Positions 8,703 through 16,292 of a stretch of DNA of 64,000 nt are shown in pieces. Positions within the stretch are counted from its first letter, which is position 1. Each line of letters begins with the position of its first letter. The stretch spans positions 1 through 64,000 of the forward strand of contig JAECUM010009382.1 in NCBI GenBank assembly GCA_016617855.1, in the 5' to 3' direction. Under the pieces are notes generated by a model. It worked only from the letters and a program-made list of their open reading frames with translations, was not told where the DNA came from and ran no database searches. The DNA comes from Megalonaias nervosa (Eukaryota > Mollusca > Bivalvia > Unionida > Unionidae). A program made the translations under genes and the position numbers.

Positions 8703-8798
8703 AACCATTATGTTTCAGTAGGTATCATAGATTTGGATATGTTTCGCATTGTGGATATCTCATATTGTATCCCAACCATTATATTTCAGTAGGTATCA
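8703..8798. repeat. Direct repeat pair downstream of the hypothetical gene
   Basis: A 25-bp sequence beginning AACCATTATGTTTCAG occurs at 8,703-8,727 and again, with one difference, at 8,774-8,798. It lies in the gap between a plus-strand and a minus-strand gene, so it could serve as a transcription-end or protein-binding site. No function is shown. Confidence 0.6.
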
Positions 8799-8832
8799 AG
8801 TAATCATTTGGTAACATTAAAAATACGGTAGA

Positions 8833-9323
8833 CTAAACGTATTGAAATCTTATTTTTTGTGCAAATCTTTTGGAAAAGGCAGATTTCTGTATATTTTCTG
8901 CCGCGTATTGTACCGATCGTGGTACTATGTCAAAATATTTGGCAGCAGAATTAATTGACTTGAACACAATTTCTTCACCATCTGTATTTACGGATTTGAC
9001 AGATCTTGCAAATCGTGCGCCGCCAGTGTTTCCAAACTTACAGTTTTCACTTTGCGTGATAATACGTAGATTTCCAAGTGAATTGTCAAGTTTATTGCCG
9101 TTGATGTGACCACCATATACCCATCTTTGATTAGTCCAAAATAACACTCGATCACAAATCTATGTGATCGATAATTTTTATTTCCTTTGGTATTAAACGC
9201 AAGATAACCAGTTTTGGTAATACTACCGACTGGTTTTTTCAATCTGCAGTTTCTAATCACACCTTCTCGAGATGCTTCATAATTAGTAATGATTGCGTGT
9301 TTCACAAACTCATTTTGTTCCAT
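8833..9323 (-). pseudogene. HNH (HNH_3/NUMOD-type) endonuclease, frameshifted
   Basis: The N-terminal part (9,323 down to about 9,110) and the rest (about 9,110 down to 8,833) lie in different frames. The first part has a NUMOD4/HNH-like beta segment with KTGYLAFNTKG and SHRFVIECYF. The second contains HINGNKLDNSLGNLRIIT, the signature of HNH_3 homing-type endonucleases, and a C-terminal NUMOD1-like helix-turn-helix (FKSINSAAKYFDIVPRSVQ). The lesion, at 9,105-9,111, is one missing base immediately before the HNH motif and is not in a homopolymer. The start ATG lies in TATATATATAAATG, 17 bp after the Cys-rich gene. These nucleases usually spread by themselves or help genome-specific cleavage. 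Confidence 0.75.
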
Positions 9324-9340
9324 TTATATATATATAATAT

Positions 9341-9645
9341 TTATTTGTCTAAATCATTGTTTTTTGAAAATCTAGCCAGATAATCTTCTTCGGTCTTTAT
9401 AGGAGAGTCAGTGTTATATTTTTTATCGTAATATCGTTTCAGCTCTCTGTATTTTTACCACCACATTGCGCACACAGTTGAGTCTTTCCTCGCACTCCAG
9501 CACTACACACAATACACGGTTTTGGTCCTAGACTCCCATTTCTGACGCATTGCATATGATAACTACAGTATTCATTCACGCATGTTCTGTTACACGGAGA
9601 CGTATAACCGATTTTTAACCAGTGGCATTGATTTGGTTGAATCAT
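9341..9645 (-). pseudogene. Small Cys-rich zinc-binding protein, one frameshift
   Basis: The N-terminal 60 residues carry ordered Cys/His pairs (NQCHWLKIG, PCNRTCVNEYCSYH, CIVC, CAQCGG), suggesting two or three zinc-binding knuckles. The readable tail then moves to another frame after a T5/A5 run (9,452-9,456) and continues as a charged segment to a stop at 9,341. This indicates one missing base. A start at 9,645 is chosen because it is the last ATG before the Cys-rich part; 9,666 is an alternative. The HNH gene follows 17 bp downstream on the same strand. A DNA-binding or regulatory role is a guess. Confidence 0.55.
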
Positions 9646-9694
9646 ATACAAAAGATTAATATTCAATTAAATATATATTTGCCTTAATTATAAT

Positions 9695-12600
9695 ATGGAA
9701 GAATTATCCGTGATTGAACCCTACGCAACCAGATTCGATCTTGACAGACTACCCGAGTATAAACTTAGTATTTCGATGCAAGATCTAGCTTTAACGAATG
9801 CGGATATAACTAAACGTATCCGTGAGGCTAAGAAGGAATTTCGTAACGATGGTGCAGTTCATGCATGGTCAACATTCAGAGTTGAAAATGTTTCTAATAC
9901 GATGAATGACAAACGAGGAAGAGTAATCATTAACCACCTTGATAATCAAAAATATTTTATTTTAATAAAATTTATTGTAAATACGGAAGAAGATATTTGG
10001 ATTATTCGTGACAAGCGCGATCCCATCCGCGTGCAGTCAGGAAATAATATCTTCTTGAGCAATAAATCTAAACCAGGAATACTAACTGGTATAGATAAAC
10101 CGTATTATGAGCGATCGTACCCTGTAACTGCGGTTGTCTATGGAATATTTCCGCTGAATAATAAACCTGATGTTGGGGATCTCAAACCGATGAAATTGTC
10201 ATCACCGTTGACAGCATCAACGAGGATAAACTGCGTAGCTGAGCGAGTTACAGAACACTTTACAAACGCGATACGTGGTAATGGTTTAACTGATTTAAGA
10301 CGTAAAAAAATAAATACATGGGCAGAGTCGGTTAAAGATACCGGAGCGTCTATCAGCGACGTTGCTGAGCTAGAGAGGAAGTTGAGATTTCCAATAGCAG
10401 TAAAAACATTAACCGGAGAGATTTTGTACAAACCGAAATATATAAAAAATGGAACTCCGATAGATATTATTGATCATAACGCGCACGCATGGACTGTTGC
10501 AGTAACAATATTTCCACGAGATAGAAAGGTTAAATTTTATGACGGTGATATCTTTGATTTTATCAAGAATATTAGTAAAACCGATCCTGTTTCTGTTTGG
10601 TTATTTCAGAGTTCGGAATATAATCATTATGATCAATTTGTACGACCTAATGGTGATATTTATCGTACAGAATCTCTCCATGAGGAAATGGAACATCTTG
10701 CGCAACGCCTTTGGCGTGAATATACCTCTGATGATGTCATAGTTAGACAATTATTGAATAACTGTTTTACTGTTCCGTCAGTCGCTGCTCATTTCGCTCA
10801 GGAGAAAAATTCATGGAAAACGACACGATCGGAATTTCTTGAAGATGTCAAGAAAAGTTGTATAGAATATGGACACGGTGGATTATGGAACACCAAATAC
10901 AACCATAGTGATGTTATCTCGGTTGATATGGTAGCGTGTTATCCTGGGAGTTTTCTTGGATATGGAGCATGTTCTAAATACTTTAAGAGATTCGGACATC
11001 CTACACATGACATGACCAGGGTTGCAATAAACGGACCCTTACCAGATTTTGACTTAACAGGATTTGCTCACGTAGAATCATTCGAGTTTAGAGAAGATCT
11101 CCATGCGATTACTTATATTTGGTTCGGAAGACATTTTTCAGAGCGATGTTGGGTTCCGATAGTACTATTGCGATATATGCTTGATGCTGGATTTTTAATA
11201 TCGTTGAGAGTAACTGAAGCGATTATATCGTATAGTTCACAGAAGCAAGTTTGGTTACCAGAACCGGACAGATTTAATATCGATGATACCAGGAAAGAAT
11301 TCCCTGATATTGATGAAGATCATGTCATTAAAATAAATAAATACAGGAAAGAACATGATGAAAAACTTGCAAAAGATCTTGGTAGAAAGATAATCGGTAA
11401 GTTTACACAAGGAGGATCACATGATTATAAACGAGCGTGTACAAGATTGATTATGGACGATGCTGAACTAGATTTTATAATCGCTGATACAACGGAGAAA
11501 AATATATTTATAAACCGATGTAATGCTTATTTATCAGATGGAACAAAACTAGGTACCATTGTGAGCTATCTTGATGGCGAGTCACCGCAGTTTACTCATT
11601 TAAGATCTTCGATGCTAGCGTATGTTTCGATAAATCTATTATCGATGATAAACAGATTTCTTCGTCACGCTGTCAGAGTCGCTACGGATTCATTTTATGT
11701 ACACAAAAAATATAAAGATTTATTAAAACTCGGTAATGGTGAATGGGGGACATGGAGGATAAAACAAGAGAATATACTTAGTTATTCTGAATCTGCCGAT
11801 GTTGAAATTGCGGAGACATATTACAAAAATAATAATCAAATATCAAAGTCATCTGCACCATCTGTGTATGATCCTGTATCTAGACATAAAACCGCTTATC
11901 TTAATGGGTGTGGAGGGTCAGGTAAAACAACTCGTGCGATTAACTTATTTATGAATAATAACTCAGATATAATTGTTTTGACACCTACACATAAACTTGC
12001 TAGAGAAATAAAGCAACGAGGAGTAAAATCATGTACATATCACAGTTTCTTTAGATGGTGCACGGTGTCGTTAGAAACACTAAAAACATTTCTTGAATGG
12101 TTATTGACAAAGAATACTGCTGTGATTATGTGTGGCGATAATGGTCAACCACCACCCTTTGTTGGACAGTCTCCACATGAATGGCTAAAGAATAATGTAG
12201 ATTATTATGAAGAAATACATGATGACCATAGAGCTATTGATGAGCCGCTGAAAGAGTTTAAAAGATTAATCAGACTACAGCCAGATAAAATACAATGCGA
12301 GATATTGCGTAAAGTAATTGCAGAAACTTCTATGAATGAATTTTGGATTTTATGGAGACCTGCTGATTTGATAGTCGCCAGTAGAAAAATAGTTCGTGAT
12401 GAACTACAAAAGAATTTATTTACGTTACATAAAGAAAAGTTTCCGGATCTACCCGTACCTTTGTGTTATCGCCCAGCAGATACTCGACGACAAAATATTG
12501 AAATTGAAATACCAGATGTCTTGGTTCCACCGAGGGTACAGAATCTTGTCTTGAATGATATCGTGTTGGTTGCTGTTGATGTTGTTGAGAGCGCGTTGAA

Positions 12601-13081
12601 CATGGATAAATCGCCATGGACGTTAGGATACGCTATAACAATTCACTCGTCGCAGGGATTAACTATAACTGATACTAGAATCTGGATTGTAGATGATCGT
12701 ATTGAATGGTCGAATTTAGTCTATCTCGCCGTATCTCGAGTCAGGAGAATATCGCAACTGCGTAGGGTTATTGTAGATTACGTAATAACTGAAGAAATCA
12801 CTAACAATGTCGATATCAATAAAAAATTAGTCAGCTATAAACAGTGTGACAAAAAAAATAAGCGTGACTTTGATCTTGATGCTGAATTTATTATAACATT
12901 AAGACAACAACAGAACAATCATTGCGCAAGTTGCAACTGTAATATGTCATGGCAGTGTTTTAATCCAAGACAATTTACCGTAGACAGAATTAATAGTGAT
13001 CTCGGTCATACACGTGATAATGTGATGCTGACCTGTCTTGAGTGTAATCGACGTCGAGGTTCTGGACGTTTACAAAATTGA
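9695..13081 (+). CDS. Fused family-B-like DNA polymerase / SF1 helicase / HNH protein
   Basis: The protein is 1,128 residues in one open frame. A polymerase domain shows motif A VDMVACYP (410-417), a motif-B-like RKIIGKFTQGG (564-574) and motif C RVATDSFYV (661-669). Helicase motifs follow: Walker A NGCGGSGKTT (737-746), motif Ia TPTHKLARE, motif III GDNGQPPP (814-821), and motifs V/VI TIHSSQGLT and YLAVSRVR (982-1015). The C terminus is a Cys-rich HNH domain with FTVDRIN and CLECNRRRG (1,076-1,122). The acidic motif II expected between residues 789 and 812 is not visible, suggesting an in-frame loss near 12,060. The N-terminal 400 residues are unassigned. It occupies the place of the usual Polinton polymerase and overlaps the end of the integrase gene by 12 bp, tail to tail. 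Likely role: element replication. Confidence 0.85.
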   Translation: MEELSVIEPYATRFDLDRLPEYKLSISMQDLALTNADITKRIREAKKEFRNDGAVHAWSTFRVENVSNTMNDKRGRVIINHLDNQKYFILIKFIVNTEEDIWIIRDKRDPIRVQSGNNIFLSNKSKPGILTGIDKPYYERSYPVTAVVYGIFPLNNKPDVGDLKPMKLSSPLTASTRINCVAERVTEHFTNAIRGNGLTDLRRKKINTWAESVKDTGASISDVAELERKLRFPIAVKTLTGEILYKPKYIKNGTPIDIIDHNAHAWTVAVTIFPRDRKVKFYDGDIFDFIKNISKTDPVSVWLFQSSEYNHYDQFVRPNGDIYRTESLHEEMEHLAQRLWREYTSDDVIVRQLLNNCFTVPSVAAHFAQEKNSWKTTRSEFLEDVKKSCIEYGHGGLWNTKYNHSDVISVDMVACYPGSFLGYGACSKYFKRFGHPTHDMTRVAINGPLPDFDLTGFAHVESFEFREDLHAITYIWFGRHFSERCWVPIVLLRYMLDAGFLISLRVTEAIISYSSQKQVWLPEPDRFNIDDTRKEFPDIDEDHVIKINKYRKEHDEKLAKDLGRKIIGKFTQGGSHDYKRACTRLIMDDAELDFIIADTTEKNIFINRCNAYLSDGTKLGTIVSYLDGESPQFTHLRSSMLAYVSINLLSMINRFLRHAVRVATDSFYVHKKYKDLLKLGNGEWGTWRIKQENILSYSESADVEIAETYYKNNNQISKSSAPSVYDPVSRHKTAYLNGCGGSGKTTRAINLFMNNNSDIIVLTPTHKLAREIKQRGVKSCTYHSFFRWCTVSLETLKTFLEWLLTKNTAVIMCGDNGQPPPFVGQSPHEWLKNNVDYYEEIHDDHRAIDEPLKEFKRLIRLQPDKIQCEILRKVIAETSMNEFWILWRPADLIVASRKIVRDELQKNLFTLHKEKFPDLPVPLCYRPADTRRQNIEIEIPDVLVPPRVQNLVLNDIVLVAVDVVESALNMDKSPWTLGYAITIHSSQGLTITDTRIWIVDDRIEWSNLVYLAVSRVRRISQLRRVIVDYVITEEITNNVDINKKLVSYKQCDKKNKRDFDLDAEFIITLRQQQNNHCASCNCNMSWQCFNPRQFTVDRINSDLGHTRDNVMLTCLECNRRRGSGRLQN

Positions 13082-14056
13082 GCTTGGGGGTAATTGCGTA
13101 TCCTCAGGAATTACTTGTAATTGTTCACGTACAAATCCACGTTGAGGGGCTGTAGAATCTAGTCTGTAGATTGGAGGTCTACCAGTGGATCTTACCACGC
13201 TAGAAATTTTATGTGTAGTCACGCTCCAGATAGGATCCGTTGCTCTTTTTTTTACCACCTTCAAGTTCGCCAGGTTCATATAAATATCTTACAGTTACAT
13301 TACCTAATACTGGTTGAGAGAAAGATTCACGTCGTTGTCCGTAGCCATTGCTACGGGGTATATATATTTTTTTTATCGCATTAGAAGGTTTCATGGAAGT
13401 TGCACGAGTAATTTCATTATTCATCGCAGCTATCACATTCGGTAATCTTGCAACCCATTCACGAGATCTATCCTTAAAGTCAGTATATATTTCCTTTGCA
13501 TATTGGTATCCAAATAACCGCTCAGCAAGTGTTCTATTAAATCGTTCAACGATTGCCTGATCACGATGAATTTCAGTATGTCCTCGTCTGATTTTAACGT
13601 TATGTTTCTTCATCAACGATGATACTACTCCAAGAAATTCTTTACCAGGATCAAGTTGTAATAACCGTGGCCATCGTAGAAACCACGTTGATAAATGCAC
13701 TCAAACGCAGATGCAACTTCAGATGCTGTCTTTGTTGATAATGGCTCCGCTTCTTTGTATCTACTCGCAACATCAACGACAGTTAACGCGTATCTATGCG
13801 TGTATTGACGTCTACGTGTTTTAATGGTATCGTGTGGTAAAAATAAAATATCTGCTTGATGAACTTCATTAGGAACGCTAACATCAAAATGCGCGTACTG
13901 AATTCTTTTAGGTGGACTCAGGAAGATTTGCCATATTGCCTGTCGTGCTAACCATGATGCAGCAACATCACGTGAAACTTTTACTGCTTCGGCGAGTTTA
14001 CTAATCGCTGCTTTACCTCTCCAATACCCTCTCGGGGAATAATAAACAGATTCCAT
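13070..14056 (-). pseudogene. Retroviral-type (rve/DDE) integrase of Polinton kind, two compensating frameshifts
   Basis: The N-terminal part (from ATG 14,056) contains YYSPRGYWRG, WLARQAIWQIFL and the first catalytic Asp in HQADILFLP. The middle part, in a second frame, has LDPGKEF (second Asp) and HRDQAIVERFNRTLAE (Glu). The C-terminal part returns to the first frame with DPIWSV and RGFVREQLQVIPED, typical of Polinton/adintovirus integrases. Lesion one is near 13,675-13,682 (apparent one-base loss, no homopolymer). Lesion two is at a T8 run (13,246-13,253). Total length, 329 codons including the stop, fits the family. The enzyme would insert the element into host DNA. Confidence 0.85.
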
Positions 14057-14073
14057 TATGATAGTTATATAAT

Positions 14074-14574
14074 TTAATTGCCAGCCCCTAGCACCAGTTT
14101 ACCTTTCATAGCAGATTTCACTAGAAAACTAGCTAATTTTTCTCTGAGAGATTTATTAGGTATAGAATTTAATGCGTGAATCAATTTCACATCTGCGAGA
14201 TGTCGTTGCTGCAAATCTTTACTTTTATACGCGACATCATGAACGTGACACGCTTGATCAATCTAATTTACTGGATACTCTCCTGGTTTTGGTTGATCTC
14301 GTTCGTCAAGTCGGATATCGAGACGAGTTCCTGGACCACAATAATTATATCCGGGTAAATGTTTCTCACCAGGATATTTAGCCCATGGAGTTCCTGGTAA
14401 TTTTCCTAACGAAGCAGCAATACCCCCCCCCACCTGTCTTTGATGAAATAAATTTATATTGGTGCCACATTTCACACACTTACCTGTAAGTGCGCGTCTT
14501 TTATTTTTTGTTGTTATTGTCGTTAATTCAGCAGTATGTGTAGGTGCTCTGCATCGAACACAATATAGACTCAT
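14074..14574 (-). pseudogene. Zinc-ribbon plus phospholipase A2-like protein with internal stop
   Basis: The frame runs from ATG 14,574 to a TAA at 14,074. The N terminus has CVRC and CVKC pairs, a small zinc ribbon. It is followed by LPGTPWAKYPG, the calcium-loop motif YNYCGPGT, and finally the catalytic HVHD region with Cys in ACHVHDVAY. This is the arrangement of the parvovirus VP1-type secreted phospholipase A2 domain, used by virions to breach endosomal membranes. A TAG at codon 104 (14,263-14,265) separates the calcium loop from the catalytic His-Asp, so the protein as read would lack activity. Downstream codons remain open to the end, which implies a recent lesion or readthrough. It is divergent from the ATPase, with 12 bp between start codons. 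Confidence 0.8.
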
Positions 14575-14586
14575 ATTATTTATTAT

Positions 14587-15252
14587 ATGGATATAATTGA
14601 CTTTTCTGCGACAAGAAAACAAGAGCCAGTAAAGCACCATCCAGCGTTACCAAATTCTATCGGAATGATTATAATAGGTCCGTCCGGAAGTGGAAAAACG
14701 CAATTATTACTTAATCTAATAATGAGATGGCTGAAGTGGGATAAATTATATTTGATAGCGCCATCTGTAGATGATCAGCGATGTTACGAAGTACTTAAAG
14801 ATTTTAATGAAAACGCAGATTTGTTGCATGAAGACAGTGAAGTCATAGACTTTATTATTGATATTGATGAAGCGCCATCTGTAGATGATCTGGATGGATT
14901 CATTAATAACCTCGTGGTATACGATGATGTCATGCTGGACAAACAATCCAATCCAGTTCGGATATTTTCACGAGGCCGTCACAAAAACACAGACGTGATT
15001 TATGTTACACAGCGTTATACACAAATTCCAAAAGTGATCAGGGATAACTGTAACATTTTAGTTGTGTTCAGCGGAGTTGATAATCATACGCTGCAAAATA
15101 TTTATTATACTTGGTGTTCTGGGGACATGGATATGAACAAATTTAAAAATTTCTTTTCAAAAGCACAAGCTGCTCCCTTCGGTTTTGTAACAATAAATTT
15201 ACATGATCCGAGGTCAAGATATCGTAACGGACTTGATACAATTTTTGGATAA
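14587..15252 (+). CDS. FtsK/HerA-type genome-packaging ATPase
   Basis: The protein is 221 residues and intact. Walker A GPSGSGKT is at 31-38, Walker B NNLVVYDD at 107-114, and RGRHKNTDVIYVTQRY (about 130-145) supplies the sensor/arginine region. This matches the A32-like packaging ATPases of Polintons, adintoviruses and other double-jelly-roll DNA viruses, which pump the genome into capsids. It starts 12 bp from the divergent phospholipase gene and is the last gene before the putative right terminus. The decayed copy at 43,030-43,651 is recognisably close, including a KNTDSIYVTQRY segment. Confidence 0.9.
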   Translation: MDIIDFSATRKQEPVKHHPALPNSIGMIIIGPSGSGKTQLLLNLIMRWLKWDKLYLIAPSVDDQRCYEVLKDFNENADLLHEDSEVIDFIIDIDEAPSVDDLDGFINNLVVYDDVMLDKQSNPVRIFSRGRHKNTDVIYVTQRYTQIPKVIRDNCNILVVFSGVDNHTLQNIYYTWCSGDMDMNKFKNFFSKAQAAPFGFVTINLHDPRSRYRNGLDTIFG

Positions 15253-15258
15253 AAACCA

Positions 15259-15445
15259 TAGCAGCAGAGAGGGTGAACGACATACGCGTAGAGACCAGCA
15301 CGTGAAAAAATCAGAAAAAAATCTGGTCAATTAGAGAAGTTTTCATTATTAAGGCAAAAACTTCTTTTTTTAGCCCCTGTAGGAACCCTTAAATTTCAAA
15401 AATAAGGTCTCTGCAAAGTTGTAGGGTTCACCCTCTCTGCTGCTA
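15259..15445. repeat. Inverted-repeat terminus of element 1
   Basis: A perfect 20-bp inverted repeat, TAGCAGCAGAGAGGGTGAAC (15,259-15,278) and its complement (15,426-15,445), encloses about 150 bp. Inside are further pairings: AGAGACC/GGTCTCT (15,290-15,296 with 15,406-15,412), and a hairpin AGAAGTTT...AAACTTCT (15,335-15,365). The outer copy ends in ...GCTGCT, compatible with the AG...CT ends of Polintons. It lies 6 bp after the ATPase stop, and no element gene is found beyond it. Confidence 0.65.
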
Positions 15446-15924
15446 GAGAGAATATTAGATATCAATCAATATACTAAATCCCAATGATCTGAGGCATAAA
15501 AAAACAATGTTTTCAGGTGATGAATTTACTTGTATGAGAAAAGTGCTAATGCGCATAAAGCAGAAAACCGATATAAGCAGATGTATTCCGAATGTTTTGT
15601 TTGCCTGTCGTTGTGTAATTAATATGACCCAAAATGTGATTTGATGTTCTCTTTCGTGACATAATAGCATTAAATACTTGATTGTAATGTTTATCTATCT
15701 CTTAACTGATGGTTGACAAATTCTGTTAATTCCGTGTTTGATACATATATCAGGTCTCACTGACTGACAGTGTTATCTTAATTAATTCCATTTTTAATGT
15801 GATGAAATGAGAAGCCTTTTGCAAATTAGGCCTCATGCTTGGATCCAGATTAGTTTTAGTGTCATTATTACGAGCTACAAGTGTACACACGGCGAGAGTC
15901 CCCCTAAGCTTCTAGATTTTACAT
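15446..15924. other. Host flank, no gene seen
   Basis: AT-rich sequence with stops in all frames. I see no gene, RNA or repeat signal in it. Confidence 0.5.
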
Positions 15925-16292
15925 TGTTACGTGTAGGCTCGTACAAAAGTAACAAAAGAAAAGAGTGAAGCCAACAAGCTTTGTAAATTTTAACAAAATA
16001 ATTTATTTCCCTAGAAAACAATGTAAAAATAGGAAATAGGACTTACAGTTTTGTGAATATAATCCAAAATTTAATCCTAGAATTGAAAAATATAAGTCCT
16101 GTCACTAAACAGTTCTAATTGAATCCAGGTTCGAATCTCGATGAAATTTCAATATGGAGGCGATGACGTCAGATGAGGTCGTTGTACAAATAGCAACAAT
16201 TCCTCGTTGAAACACAATTTATAATGTTCTGTTTAGAATTCCAGAATAAATTTCCACTAAACGTCTTTGTCCCAGAATTTTCATAAAGACCA
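15925..16292 (+). repeat. Dispersed repeat, copy 1 (LTR-like start)
   Basis: About 365 bp similar along its length to 39,780-40,155 in the same orientation. Both copies begin TGTTACGTGT, share GTGAAGCCAACAAGCTTTGT, and lose similarity after a TGTCTTTGTCC-type segment. The TG start and the size would fit a solitary LTR or a short non-autonomous element. No coding sequence is present. Confidence 0.6.

Larger units (their letters stand above)
1..15445. mobile_element. Polinton/adintovirus-like integrated element (element 1), left end outside window
   Basis: This is a contiguous block of virus-type genes: major capsid, penton, adenain-type protease, FtsK/HerA ATPase, retroviral-type integrase, phospholipase A2 and a large polymerase-helicase. 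That set is the hallmark of Polintons/Mavericks and adintoviruses. Virion genes in the left block are separated by only about 8-36 bp. The left end lies beyond the window because the first reading frame is already open at base 2. The right end is placed at an inverted-repeat structure ending at 15,444-15,445 (AG...CT termini, as in Polintons), which is an inference. At least six genes are broken, so the copy is probably not autonomous as assembled. Several breaks lie in homopolymers and might be assembly errors. Confidence 0.85.

Noticed and set aside
13209..13700. Separate small integrase gene
   Set aside because: It is the middle part of one frameshifted integrase; the first Asp and the C-terminal domain lie in the adjoining frames.
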